In this document: positions 35,671 to 44,384 of the stretch, in pieces
How positions within the stretch are numbered: the first letter of the stretch is position 1
Layout of the letters: every line of letters starts with the position of its first letter
Source: Acidovorax sp. RAC01
Lineage (GTDB): Bacteria > Pseudomonadota > Gammaproteobacteria > Burkholderiales > Burkholderiaceae_C
Assembly (NCBI RefSeq): GCF_001714725.1
Contig: NZ_CP016447.1
Span: 124,001-188,000 of the forward strand
Direction of reading: 5' to 3'
Length of the DNA: 64,000 nucleotides
Notes under the pieces: model-generated
Database searches by the model: none
The model's input: only the letters and a program-made list of their open reading frames with translations
What the model was told of the DNA's origin: nothing
Position numbers and translations under genes: made by a program

Positions 35671-36414
35671 TCATAGTGCCAACCCCAGCAGCGACCGCTG
35701 CAGTGCTTCGTCTTCGGCCAGCGCGGCCATGCTGCCCGCGTGCACCACCTTGCCGTTGTCCATCACGGCCACGGTGTCGCCCAGGCGTTTGGCGAAGTTG
35801 ATGTTCTGCTCGACCAGCAAGATCGTCACGCCGCTCTTTTTGAGCTGGTCGAACGCCTCGATCATGTTGTTGATGATCGCGGGCGCCAGGCCCTTGCTGG
35901 GTTCGTCCACGATGAGCAGGTCGCGCGGCTCCACGATGGCGCGGCTCACGGCCACCATCTGCTTTTGGCCGCCGCTGAGCTTGCCAGCCGGGTGGTTCCA
36001 GAACTTCTCCACCGCCGGGAAGAGCCGGAAGATCCACTGCAGCCGGGCCTCGTCCATCTGCGCGGCGTTGCGCGCGCTGCGGGCGGCCAGCAGCATGTTT
36101 TCTTTCACCGTGAGGTCGGCAAAGATGCCCATGTTCTCGGGCACGTAGGCGATGTTCATGCCCGCGATCTGCGGTGTGTTCAGCGCGGTGATGTCCTTGC
36201 CGCCGAAGTGGACCGTGCCCTGCGACGCGTGCCACAGGCCCATGATGGTGCGCAGCGTGGTCGTCTTGCCCGCGCCATTGCGGCCCAGCAGCATGGTGAG
36301 CTGGCCCTTGGGTACGGCGAGATGAACGCCATGCAGGATGTGGTACGCGCCGATGTGCGTGTGCACGCCTTTGAGTTCGAGCAGGTTGCCCGCGTTGTGG
36401 TTGGTGCTGGTCAT
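35671..36414 (-). CDS. LivF-type ABC ATPase
   Basis: The 247-residue ATPase has Walker A LLGRNGAGKTTTLR, the Q-loop at about residue 90, the ABC signature KLSGGQKQMVAVSRAI and Walker B LLIVDEPSKGLAP, then the H-loop region ILLVEQNINFA. These are the LivF forms. The ATG overlaps the stop of the LivG-type gene (ATGA), so the two ATPases are made together. It drives import through the LivH/LivM-type pair. Confidence 0.9.
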   Translation of the reverse strand: MTSTNHNAGNLLELKGVHTHIGAYHILHGVHLAVPKGQLTMLLGRNGAGKTTTLRTIMGLWHASQGTVHFGGKDITALNTPQIAGMNIAYVPENMGIFADLTVKENMLLAARSARNAAQMDEARLQWIFRLFPAVEKFWNHPAGKLSGGQKQMVAVSRAIVEPRDLLIVDEPSKGLAPAIINNMIEAFDQLKKSGVTILLVEQNINFAKRLGDTVAVMDNGKVVHAGSMAALAEDEALQRSLLGLAL

Positions 36415-37196
36415 GCCGTGGCCTCCTTGCCGGGTTCCTTGGCGACACCGAGGTAGGCCTCTTGCACCACGGGCGATGCGATGACTTCGGCAGGCAGGCC
36501 GTCGGCCACCAGGGTGCCGTTGGTCAGCACGATGATGCGGTCGGCCAGCTCGCGCACCACGTCCATCTTGTGCTCCACCAGCAGGATGATCTTGGTCTTG
36601 TCCTTTTTCAGCTCGCGGATCAGGTTCAGGATCACGGGCGCCTCGTCGTGGCTCATGCCCGCGGTGGGTTCGTCAAACATGTAGACCTGCGGCTCCAGCG
36701 CCATCAGCAGCGCCACTTCGAGCTTGCGCTGGTCGCCGTGCGGCAAGCTGGCCACGGGCGTGTCGCGCCGTTCGTGCATGGCCACGGTGTGCAATATCGA
36801 CTCGGCCCGCTCGGTGAGTGCGCGGTGGTCGCTCCAGATGCTCCACAGGTTCAGCCCGCGCCGGTGCTTGCCGTCACGCGTGGCCTGCACGGCCAGGCGC
36901 ACGTTTTCCAGCACGGTGAGGTTGGGGAACAGGTTGGTGAGCTGAAACGCCCGGCCCAGCCCCGCGTGCGTGCGCGCCGACACCGACTGGCCCGTCAGGT
37001 CCTGCCCGCCCAGGGATACGCTGCCGCTGCTGGCCTTGAGCTGCCCGGAGATGAGGTTGAAGTACGTGGTCTTGCCCGCGCCATTGGGGCCCACGATGGC
37101 GGTCAGCGTGCCAGGCTCGAAAGCGCAGGTCACGGCATTGACCGCCACGTGGCCGCCGAAGCGGATGGTCAAGTCCCTGGTGGCCAAGGTGCTCAT
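36411..37196 (-). CDS. LivG-type ABC ATPase
   Basis: From ATG 37196 the protein has 261 residues with Walker A IVGPNGAGKTTYFN, the LivG-specific ARTHAGLGRAFQLTNLFPN, the signature region ASLPHGDQRKLEVALLMAL and Walker B VYMFDEPTAGMSHDEA. The signature is SLPHGDQ rather than LSGGQ; a changed signature is usual in LivG, where the motif is often LxxGxQR. It follows the depolymerase gene by 75 bp and overlaps the LivF-type gene by 4 bases. Confidence 0.88.
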   Translation of the reverse strand: MSTLATRDLTIRFGGHVAVNAVTCAFEPGTLTAIVGPNGAGKTTYFNLISGQLKASSGSVSLGGQDLTGQSVSARTHAGLGRAFQLTNLFPNLTVLENVRLAVQATRDGKHRRGLNLWSIWSDHRALTERAESILHTVAMHERRDTPVASLPHGDQRKLEVALLMALEPQVYMFDEPTAGMSHDEAPVILNLIRELKKDKTKIILLVEHKMDVVRELADRIIVLTNGTLVADGLPAEVIASPVVQEAYLGVAKEPGKEATA

Positions 37197-37271
37197 GGGT
37201 GGTGGTTCACTTTCACGGTGGTCATCGTCGTTTCGGGCGGCTGAATGCGCGCCCTGTTCCATGTCCTGTGT

Positions 37272-38756
37272 TCAGGGGCAGGTGCCCAACACGTAGTAGC
37301 CGGGCCCCGTCTGCTTGAGGGTGGACGTGGTGAACACATTCCACCAGCCCATGCCCTGGTTGGAGCCCTGTGCGTAGGCAAAGCCCAGGTAGGCATAAGC
37401 GCGGCCCGCCAGGGTGTGGGCGTAGTTGCTGGCCGTGGTGCAGGTGCCGGTGCCGCCGCCTGCAGCCGCCAGGGTGGTGCCCGACGCGACAGCGGATGCG
37501 GCGCCCTCGGCCCCATTGGCGTCGGCAGCGCGCACCGTCCAGCTGTAGGTGGTAGAGGCGGTGAGGCTGGTCTCGGTGTAGCTGGTGGCGTTCACCGGCA
37601 GGGCGTTGGACTTGTTGCCGTTGCGATAGACGTTGTAGCTGGCCGCGCCCGCCACTGCGCTCCACGCCAGGCCCATGCTGTTGGCCGTGGCGCCGCTGGT
37701 GGACAGGCCCGTGGGCGCAGGCAGCGCCGCGGGCGGGTTGGGGGTGCTGCCGCCGCTGGAAACGCGGTCCACAATGGCCTTGATGGCGGCCATTTGCGGG
37801 CCGGTCTTTTTGGAATAGTTGGCGCTGTCATAGCCCCACCAGTCCCAGCAGCTGTTGGTGGCGGCCAGGCTGGTCTGCGGGTACAGCACAACAATGTTGT
37901 TGGTGTCGGCCCAGCGGTTGTAGCCGGTATTGCGCACGTACTGCTGCTGCACATCGCTCACGTTCTGCTTGCAGCCATGCAGTGCCACGTGCACCTTGCA
38001 ACTGGTGCTGCCGCCGGCCTGGCAGGCCTGCGGCACGTAGGCCCAGCCGGTGGTGGCCATGCCGTGGCCGCTGATGAATTCGCTCTGGTTGAACTCGATG
38101 AAATTGCCGGCAGGCAGCGCCGCGTTGTTGCGCGCGCTGAGCGGGCCGTACAGGTGCTGCAGCATGGCGCCTGCCAGGTCAAAGCCGCAGTTGCTGATGT
38201 AGGGCGCGCCCTTGGTGGCGCAGGCGTTGCCGTAGTCGTCGGTCACCATGGCGTGCTCGGCCGCAATGTCCTTTTTGTAGACCACATTGGCAGCGGGCAC
38301 AAAGCTGCCGTAATAGGTGCGCAGCGCGTCCATCACCCCGGTCTTGACCACGCTGTCGAGCGTGCCGGAGAACAGGTACACGCGCGAGTTTTGCAGGTTG
38401 GCCACCGGGTCAATCAGGCCCTGGCTGGCCCAGGTGTTGGTGGTACTGACCAGCGTGCTGGTGGGGATGCCCGTGGGGCTGGCCATGCAGCGCCCGGTGG
38501 CGTTCACCACAGAACCCTCGGCGCAATAAAAGGGCCCGCCTGCGACCACGCCCGCGCCCTTGGCAAACGTGGCCGAATACGCCACGTGCAGCTGCACGGC
38601 CATGAAGCCGCCTGACGACAGGCCGGACACCGTGGTCTGCGTCTTGTCGATCTTGAGCGCAGGGAGGTTGACGGCAGCGGTGGATGCGCCTGCCCCGAAA
38701 ATTGCCAGCGTTGCGCTGGCAGCGTGCAAGGCCGCCCGGACGAATGAAATAGCCAT
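37272..38756 (-). CDS. phaZ: Secreted poly(3-hydroxybutyrate) depolymerase, type II catalytic domain
   Basis: The 494-residue protein has a signal peptide (about residues 1-28). The lipase box GLSSGG (Ser47 as nucleophile) comes near the N-terminus and before the oxyanion motif VHVALHGCKQN, the order that defines type II extracellular depolymerases. NRWADTNNIVVLYPQTS and NSCWDWWGYD follow. A linker leads to a fibronectin type III domain (about residues 348-430, LPAPTGLSTSGATANSMGLA) and a C-terminal substrate-binding domain rich in Tyr/Trp. It cuts extracellular PHB to oligomers and monomers. It is embedded between a binding-protein gene and ABC transporter genes. Confidence 0.92.
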   Translation of the reverse strand: MAISFVRAALHAASATLAIFGAGASTAAVNLPALKIDKTQTTVSGLSSGGFMAVQLHVAYSATFAKGAGVVAGGPFYCAEGSVVNATGRCMASPTGIPTSTLVSTTNTWASQGLIDPVANLQNSRVYLFSGTLDSVVKTGVMDALRTYYGSFVPAANVVYKKDIAAEHAMVTDDYGNACATKGAPYISNCGFDLAGAMLQHLYGPLSARNNAALPAGNFIEFNQSEFISGHGMATTGWAYVPQACQAGGSTSCKVHVALHGCKQNVSDVQQQYVRNTGYNRWADTNNIVVLYPQTSLAATNSCWDWWGYDSANYSKKTGPQMAAIKAIVDRVSSGGSTPNPPAALPAPTGLSTSGATANSMGLAWSAVAGAASYNVYRNGNKSNALPVNATSYTETSLTASTTYSWTVRAADANGAEGAASAVASGTTLAAAGGGTGTCTTASNYAHTLAGRAYAYLGFAYAQGSNQGMGWWNVFTTSTLKQTGPGYYVLGTCP

Positions 38757-38837
38757 GTTGTCTGTCTCCTGATGTTTTGGGAACGAAACCGACCATCCCC
38801 TCGTGTCATCCGGGGGTTCATGCTTTCAACGGGATAG

Positions 38838-38857
38838 AAAAAGGGGCGGCCGCCCCT
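38838..38857 (-). terminator. Hairpin with T-run between binding-protein and depolymerase genes
   Basis: On the minus strand a GC-rich palindrome (AGGGGCGG/CCGCCCCT, 38842-38857) is followed by TTTTTCTATC. It lies in the 185-bp gap after the substrate-binding protein gene. As an intrinsic terminator it would let only part of the transcripts continue to the depolymerase and transporter, giving excess binding protein. Confidence 0.65.
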
Positions 38858-38941
38858 GCGGGGATGAACCCCGGCAGCCAGGGCACGCATGCCCTGCCCT
38901 ACCGGGCCTCGCTAACAGGTCACGATCGAAGGAGCACCGGA

Positions 38942-40138
38942 TCAGCGGTTGTTGCGGATCGGCACGTTCATTTCTTCAGGCTTGATCTCGCGCACCAGCT
39001 CGGGCACGCCCCAGGCAAAGGCCGGGTCCACCTTGATCTTGAAGTGGTACATGCTCTGCATGGCCTGGTGGTCTTCCTTGCGGAAGGTCATCTTGCCCTT
39101 GGGGGTGTCAAAGCTCATGCCTTCCATGGTCTTGATGAGCTTGTTGGTGTTGGTGTCGCCCCCAGTGGCCTTGAGCGCCGTGACCAGCGCCATGGCCGAG
39201 CTGAAGCCGCCTGCGGTGAAGAAGTCTGGCGGCGTCTTGAACTCCTTGTAGTGCGCGGCCACCAGGGCTTCGTTCACGGGGTTCTTGGGGATGCCGAAGT
39301 AGTAGTACGTGGCGCCTTCCATGCCGGGGAAGTTCTTGTAGGCGGCCATGGCGGGCAGGATGTTGCCGCCGGTGGAGATCTCGATGCCGTAGCGCTTCAA
39401 GTCCATGTCGGCAATCTTGAACGGGTTGCCTGCGCCGGCCCACACGATCCAGATGATCTTGCGGCCCGGCTGGTCCTTGAGCTTGTCGATGATGCGCTGG
39501 GCACCGGCGGTGAAGTCGGTGGTGGCAGCGGGCAGGTATTCCTCGTGCGTGAGCTTGGCCTTCTTGACCGAGTCCTTGAACGCCTTGACGCCGTCGCGGC
39601 CAAAGGCGTTGTCCTGCGCCAGCGTGGCAATGGTCACGCCTTCCTTGTCGACTGCCACGGCGTTGCTGATGGCGTCCTGGCTGCTGTTGCGACCGGTGCG
39701 GAAGATGTACTTGTTCCACTTGTCGCCAGTGATCGAATCGGCTACGGCAGGCTCGACCAGCAGGATTTTTTTGTATTCCTCGGCCACCGGCAGCATGGCC
39801 AGCGCCACGCCCGAGGCCGTGGGGCCCACGGCGATGTCGGCCTTGTCGTCCGAGTAAGCCGTGGCCAGCAGGCTCTTGCCCAGGTCGGGCTTGCCCTGGT
39901 CGTCCTTCTCGATCACGACCAGCTTCTTGCCGTTGACAGTCATGCTGCCGCCGGTGGCGTAGTTCAGGCCCATCATCAGGCCCGTCTGGGTCTGCTTGCC
40001 GTAGGCTTCCAGCGGGCCGGTCTTGCTGTAGACGTGGGCGATGCGGATTTCGCCGGAAGACTGCGCGAATGCGGGCGCAGACAGGGTGGCGGCGGTAACG
40101 GCGGCGCTGGCCAGTGCGATGAGGGTGCGGCGGTGCAT
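38942..40138 (-). CDS. Liv-type ABC substrate-binding protein
   Basis: From ATG 40138 the protein has 398 residues with the signal MHRRTLIALASAAVTAATLS and a Peripla_BP_6 fold (EIRIAHVYSKTGPLEAYGKQ, TGLMMGLNYATGGSM, IAVGPTASGVALAMLPVAEE). AGGAG stands 8 bases before the start. The start lies about 30 bp after a sigma-54 promoter, so this is the first gene of the inducible block. Ligand specificity is unknown; similar proteins bind amides, carboxylates or aromatic acids. The gene order suggests a product of the depolymerase as ligand. Confidence 0.88.
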   Translation of the reverse strand: MHRRTLIALASAAVTAATLSAPAFAQSSGEIRIAHVYSKTGPLEAYGKQTQTGLMMGLNYATGGSMTVNGKKLVVIEKDDQGKPDLGKSLLATAYSDDKADIAVGPTASGVALAMLPVAEEYKKILLVEPAVADSITGDKWNKYIFRTGRNSSQDAISNAVAVDKEGVTIATLAQDNAFGRDGVKAFKDSVKKAKLTHEEYLPAATTDFTAGAQRIIDKLKDQPGRKIIWIVWAGAGNPFKIADMDLKRYGIEISTGGNILPAMAAYKNFPGMEGATYYYFGIPKNPVNEALVAAHYKEFKTPPDFFTAGGFSSAMALVTALKATGGDTNTNKLIKTMEGMSFDTPKGKMTFRKEDHQAMQSMYHFKIKVDPAFAWGVPELVREIKPEEMNVPIRNNR

Positions 40139-40168
40139 GCGGTGTCTCCTGTTGTGATGCCTGAACAT

Positions 40169-40185
40169 TGCACAGTCTGTGCCAG
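40169..40185 (-). promoter_or_regulatory. Sigma-54 promoter of the binding-protein/depolymerase block
   Basis: The minus strand reads CTGGCACAGACTGTGCA, which matches the -24/-12 consensus TGGCAC-N5-TTGCA with the required GG-N10-GC spacing. The expected transcription start is near 40158, leaving about 20 bases before the ATG at 40138, including the AGGAG. A sigma-54 activator gene lies directly upstream. Confidence 0.85.
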
Positions 40186-40235
40186 CACGCAAGTGCTTGA
40201 TTCATATGGTTACCCGGCATCAACCAGGCAAGTAG

Positions 40236-40288
40236 TGTCTTTATTTCAGACAATGAAAATGCCTGAAATAAAGACAAATGCCTGAAAT
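40236..40288. promoter_or_regulatory. Enhancer-like inverted repeat for the sigma-54 activator
   Basis: TGTCTTTATTTCAGACA (40236-40252) and TGCCTGAAATAAAGACA (40260-40276) are inverted repeats matching at 16 of 17 positions, separated by 7 bp. A third half-site TGCCTGAAAT (40279-40288) touches the stop codon of the activator gene. The centre lies about 100 bp upstream of the expected start, the usual place of a sigma-54 enhancer. Confidence 0.8.
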
Positions 40289-41800
40289 TTACTCAGGGTT
40301 TTCCAGACGTCCGTACAGCGTTGCGCGGGAGATTCCCAGCTGCCGGGCAGTGGCCAGCTTGTTGCCGCCATGGGCCTTCAGCGCAGCTGCAATCGCGCGG
40401 CGCTCCAGCTCGGCCACCTGCTCGGCCAGGGGCCGCAGCAGCAGGCTTTCATCGTCAGCCTCGGCCAGGGGCACCGCCTCCTGAACCGGCGCGGGGGCCG
40501 CCGGCTCGACGCCGGCCTCGCGCAACACGCGTTCGAGCTGGGCAGCGTCGATGGACTGCGAGTCCGACCGCATCACCGCCTGCTCCAGCACGTTGCGCAG
40601 CTCGCGGATGTTGCCGCGCCAGGGCTGCCCGGCCAGCAGCGCCATCGCGTCGGGCAGCAGTTCGGGCGGGGGCGTGCCGTTGCGCAGGGCCAGGTCTTCG
40701 CCCAGCGCCTCCACCAGCGCGGGGATGTCGGTGCGGCGCACACGCAGTGGCGGCACACGCACGGGCAGCACATGCAGCCGGTAGAAAAGGTCTTCGCGGA
40801 ACTTGCCCTCGCGCACGAGCGTGGCCAGGTCGCGCGACGTGGCGGCCAGGATGCGCACGTTGAACGGCACCAGCTTGTTGCTGCCCAGCGGCTCGATCTC
40901 GCCCTCTTGCAGCGCGCGCAGCAGCTTGGCCTGCAGGCTTTGCGGCATGTCGCCGATTTCATCGAGAAACAACGTGCCGCCGTCGGCCAGCTTGAACTTG
41001 CCGTCGCGGCCCTTGCGGTCGGCGCCGGTGTAGGCACCGGGGGCCACGCCAAAGAACTCGGCTTCGAGCAGCGTGTCGGGCACGGCTGCGATATTCACAC
41101 TCACGAAGGGCCCTGCGGCCCGGCTGGATGCGGCATGAATGGCGTGGGCCAGCAGCTCCTTGCCAGTGCCGGTTTCACCCAGCAGCAGCACCGGGCTGCT
41201 CGACTGCGCCGCGCGCCGCGCCTGGCGCTTGACCTCGGCCGCGGCGGGGCTGGAGCCCACAAAGCTGGCAAACGTGTACTTGGCCCTGCGCTGCCCGTCG
41301 CCCGCCGTGGTGAGCGAGCGGTTGCGCTGACTGGCCAGTTCGCGCCGCGCGTCGTCCAGGTCGCGCTGCAGTAGCGCAAACTTGCTGATCAGCGGCTGCA
41401 GCGTGGTCTCGGGATGGTCGAACAGCACGATGCCGATGGCGCCAATCACGCGGTCGGCATCGTCGCGCAGCGGTATCCGGCTGACCACAAACGTGCCGGC
41501 CTGGTTGGTGAGCAGATCGATCAGCACGGGCTGGCCGGTCTCCAGCACCTTGCGCATCTGGGTGTTGGGGATCACCTCTTCCACCGTGCGGCCCACGAAC
41601 TGGTCCACCGACGAAAACCCGAGGTCGGGCAGAAAGCGCTGGTAGCCCTCGTTCACCCACACGATGCGGCCGCTGCGATCCACCAGGAACATGCCCTGGC
41701 TGACGCTGGAAAACAGCTGGAACATGGACCGCGCCGCCAGCTCCAGAATGCCCTGGGCATCCAGCGGCAGCGCGGGGTCTTGGTCAACGGACAGGGGCAT
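40289..41800 (-). CDS. PAS-containing sigma-54-dependent activator
   Basis: From ATG 41800 the protein has 503 residues: a PAS domain (about 20-135, GMFLVDRSGRIVWVNEGYQR), a central AAA+ domain with Walker A LLGETGTGKELLA, the sigma-54 contact loop as GAYTGA (Tyr in place of the usual Phe), Walker B LFLDEIGDMPQ and the sensor region, and a Fis-type helix-turn-helix (NKLATARQLGISRATLYGRL). There is no receiver domain, so it senses a small molecule directly. It presumably binds the palindrome just after its own gene and drives the sigma-54 promoter of the next gene. Confidence 0.9.
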   Translation of the reverse strand: MPLSVDQDPALPLDAQGILELAARSMFQLFSSVSQGMFLVDRSGRIVWVNEGYQRFLPDLGFSSVDQFVGRTVEEVIPNTQMRKVLETGQPVLIDLLTNQAGTFVVSRIPLRDDADRVIGAIGIVLFDHPETTLQPLISKFALLQRDLDDARRELASQRNRSLTTAGDGQRRAKYTFASFVGSSPAAAEVKRQARRAAQSSSPVLLLGETGTGKELLAHAIHAASSRAAGPFVSVNIAAVPDTLLEAEFFGVAPGAYTGADRKGRDGKFKLADGGTLFLDEIGDMPQSLQAKLLRALQEGEIEPLGSNKLVPFNVRILAATSRDLATLVREGKFREDLFYRLHVLPVRVPPLRVRRTDIPALVEALGEDLALRNGTPPPELLPDAMALLAGQPWRGNIRELRNVLEQAVMRSDSQSIDAAQLERVLREAGVEPAAPAPVQEAVPLAEADDESLLLRPLAEQVAELERRAIAAALKAHGGNKLATARQLGISRATLYGRLENPE

Positions 41801-41929
41801 GCGGGGATGGTAGCGCGCCGCCATAGCGGCCGGGCGGAGCGTGCCCTGCCCCGAGGGCGCCAGGGCCCGGGTTGCGGGGGCACAGGGGAAAAAACGCCAG
41901 CGCAAGGCCTGCGGGTCTTACGCTGTTTT

Positions 41930-41946
41930 GCTATTTTTTTAATAGC
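41930..41946. repeat. Dispersed 17-bp palindrome, copy 3
   Basis: GCTATTTTTTTAATAGC in the gap (41801-41989) between the sigma-54 activator and the DUF2325 gene. That gap holds nothing else that I can recognise. Confidence 0.65.
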
Positions 41947-41989
41947 TACAAAGTGAACAAATACATGCGACAGAGGCCATTTTGTCTTA

Positions 41990-42652
41990 TCAATGGTCGC
42001 CAGCGGCGCCTGTATCGGCCCGGGCCAGCCGATGCACTGGTTGATCGGTGTCCGAAAGCACGTGCGGCGCAGGCGCCGGTACCAGCGATCCCAGCACCTG
42101 GTCCTGCAGCGCTGTCAGGCTGTGTGCCACCAGAACGCACTCCTTGCCGGTGCGCCGGCAATGGTCCTGCACCCGCCAGTAGTCGTCGTGGCTGATACAG
42201 CCGGTCTGGCAGATCACCAGACTGGCAGCGGCCAGCCCCGGATCCGCGGGCAGGACGCGGGCACCCGCGTGGTCGCCCGTGGCGGCGCGCAACGCCGGGG
42301 CCATGGCCTGCGGCACCCCGGCATCACTCGCAGGCGCGCTGCGTGCAGCCGTTGGCATCCACCGCAACCGCTCGCGTGACAGGGCAGCAATGCGCTCGGC
42401 CATTGCCGCCACCTGGCGCGCCAGTGCGCCACGCCGCGGCAGGCCGGGCGCAGCGGCCTTGAGCGCGTCGAGCGCCTCGTTCGCCATGGCAAGCCGGGTG
42501 TCGCGCACCACCACCGCCGCACGCAGGCGCATGACCTCGGACTGCAGCGCTTCAACCTGCGCAGCCTGGGCCGCCAGCGCGGCGCTGCAACGCTGTTGCG
42601 CCTGGCCCAGCTGGCGGCTGAGCACCAGAAACTCATGGGAAAGTGACTGCAT
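41990..42652 (-). CDS. DUF2325 protein
   Basis: The 220-residue protein has an N-terminal helical, coiled-coil-like part (about residues 1-100, Ala/Arg-rich) and a C-terminal DUF2325 domain recognised by VICQTGCISHDDYWRVQDHC followed by RRTGKECVLVAHS. The two conserved Cys and the His might bind metal. The molecular function of the family is unknown. A Fur-box-like palindrome lies 13 bp before the start, so the gene may respond to iron. The last 25 residues are of low conservation type. Confidence 0.8.
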   Translation of the reverse strand: MQSLSHEFLVLSRQLGQAQQRCSAALAAQAAQVEALQSEVMRLRAAVVVRDTRLAMANEALDALKAAAPGLPRRGALARQVAAMAERIAALSRERLRWMPTAARSAPASDAGVPQAMAPALRAATGDHAGARVLPADPGLAAASLVICQTGCISHDDYWRVQDHCRRTGKECVLVAHSLTALQDQVLGSLVPAPAPHVLSDTDQPVHRLARADTGAAGDH

Positions 42653-42664
42653 ACCACTCCATCA

Positions 42665-42683
42665 AATAAGAACCATTCTCATT
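42665..42683 (-). promoter_or_regulatory. Fur-box-like palindrome before the DUF2325 gene
   Basis: AATAAGAACCATTCTCATT (minus strand AATGAGAATGGTTCTTATT) is a 19-bp near-palindrome with 7 of 9 paired positions and strong likeness to Fur-binding sites. It ends 12 bases before the ATG at 42652, where a bound repressor would block transcription. Confidence 0.65.
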
Positions 42684-42804
42684 CTATGGTAGCATCGCCC
42701 CCGATGGGCAGGCCTCCTGGTGGGGGCGCCAGGGCGCAACCGCCTTGGTGCAAAGCCTGCACATTGCAGCCTGCGATGCCTTGGCCATCGGGCTGCACGG
42801 GCCC

Positions 42805-42838
42805 CAAAAAAAACCGCGCCCCGGGGGCGCGGTTTTTT
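42805..42838. terminator. Bidirectional intrinsic terminator
   Basis: AACCGCGCCC-CGG-GGGCGCGGTT (42812-42834) has A-runs before and T-runs after the stem, so it can stop transcription from both sides. It lies 26 bp after the end of the tctA gene, which is read towards it on the minus strand. Confidence 0.85.
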
Positions 42839-42863
42839 GCAGGCCAGGAAGTTCCGTGCAACG

Positions 42864-44372
42864 TCAGCCAGACACCGCCATGGCCAGCCGCCGGGCGGCC
42901 CAGCGGCGCAGCAGGCGTGGCAGGATGAGCACGGTCAGGATGATGACGATCAGCGTGATCGAGCCCGGGCGCTCCAGGAAGATCGTCCACTTGCCTTCCC
43001 CAATGGCCACGGCATTGCGCATCTGCGCTTCGGCCAATGGGCCCAGGATCATGCCCACCACCACCGGCGCAGCCGGGAAGTCAAAGCGGCGCATCACCAC
43101 ACCCAAGAGGCCAATCGCATACAGCAGCACCAGGTCGAAAGCGCTCTGGCGCATGCCGTACACGCCCAGGGTGGAGAACACCAGAATGCCGGCGTACAGG
43201 TACGACTTGGGGATGTTCAGCAGCTTCACCCACAGGCCCACCAGCGGCAGGTTCAGGATGAGCAGCATCACGTTGCCGATGTACATCGACGCGATCAGCG
43301 CCCACACCAGCGCACCATTGGTGTCAAACAGCTGCGGCCCGGGCTGGATACCGTAGTTCTGGAACGCGCCCAGCAAGATGGCCGTGGTGTTCGACGTGGG
43401 GATGCCCAGCGTCAGCAGCGGAATCAGCGTGGCTGTGATGGCCGCGTTGTTGGCAGCCTCGGGGCCCGCCACGCCTTCAATGGCGCCCGTGGTGCCAAAC
43501 TCCTCCTTGTTCTTGCTCAGCTTTTTCTCGGCGGCGTAGCTCAGGAAGGTGGGGATCTCACTGCCGCCCGCCGGAATGGTGCCAAAAGGAAAGCCGATGA
43601 ACGTGGCGCGAATCCACGCGGGCCAGGAGCGTCGCCACTCTTCCTTGGTCATGTGCGTGCTGGTCAGGCGGTTCTGGGTTTCGTCGGTGCGGCCCTCGTA
43701 CATCACGTTGTACAGCGCCTCGCCCACCGCAAACAGGCCCACGGCAATCAGCACCACCTCGATGCCGTCCATGAATTCGGGCACGCCGCCGGTGTAGCGG
43801 GCCTGGCCCGTGATCTGGTCAATGCCGATGAGACCCATGGCCAGACCGACAAACAACGCCACCATGCCGCGCAGCGTGCTCTTGCCCAGCACGGCGCTCA
43901 CCGTGGTGAAGGCCAGCACCATCAGCAGAAAGTATTCTGGCGGGCCCAGGCGCACGGCGTACTCGGCCACCAGGGGGGCAAAGAACGTGACCAGTACGGT
44001 AGCAATCGTGCCTGCCACAAACGAGCCGATGGCGGCCGTGGCCAGCGCGGCACCGGCACGGCCGCTCTTGGCCATCTTGTTGCCCTCCATGGCGGTCACC
44101 ATGGAGCCCGCCTCACCAGGCGTGTTCAGCAGGATGGAAGTGGTGGAGCCACCGTACATCGCGCCGTAGTAGATGCCGGCAAAGAAGATCATCGACGCCG
44201 TGGCCTCGACCTTGACCGTGATGGGCAGCAGCATGGCCACCGCCACGGCCGGGCCGATGCCCGGCAGCACGCCCACGGCCGTGCCGATCATGCAGCCCAC
44301 AAAGGCCCACATGAGGTTGATGGGTGTTGCCGCGGTGGCAAAACCCTGCATGAGGAGATTTAACGTTTCCAT
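42864..44372 (-). CDS. tctA: TctA permease of a tripartite tricarboxylate transporter
   Basis: The 502-residue protein has about twelve helices and the TctA motifs [20 protein letters not shown] and [20 protein letters not shown] with [16 protein letters not shown], duplicated in the second half as [24 protein letters not shown] sequence. It transports citrate or another carboxylate with sodium, together with TctB and TctC. It is the last gene of the tctCBA operon and ends before a strong terminator. Confidence 0.92.
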   Translation of the reverse strand: METLNLLMQGFATAATPINLMWAFVGCMIGTAVGVLPGIGPAVAVAMLLPITVKVEATASMIFFAGIYYGAMYGGSTTSILLNTPGEAGSMVTAMEGNKMAKSGRAGAALATAAIGSFVAGTIATVLVTFFAPLVAEYAVRLGPPEYFLLMVLAFTTVSAVLGKSTLRGMVALFVGLAMGLIGIDQITGQARYTGGVPEFMDGIEVVLIAVGLFAVGEALYNVMYEGRTDETQNRLTSTHMTKEEWRRSWPAWIRATFIGFPFGTIPAGGSEIPTFLSYAAEKKLSKNKEEFGTTGAIEGVAGPEAANNAAITATLIPLLTLGIPTSNTTAILLGAFQNYGIQPGPQLFDTNGALVWALIASMYIGNVMLLILNLPLVGLWVKLLNIPKSYLYAGILVFSTLGVYGMRQSAFDLVLLYAIGLLGVVMRRFDFPAAPVVVGMILGPLAEAQMRNAVAIGEGKWTIFLERPGSITLIVIILTVLILPRLLRRWAARRLAMAVSG

Positions 44373-44384
44373 GTCTGGCAGGCC

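Noticed and set aside
40289..41800. GAYTGA instead of GAFTGA as evidence for an activator that does not use sigma-54
   Set aside because: The Tyr variant occurs in working activators, all other motifs are intact, and a good sigma-54 promoter lies beside the gene.
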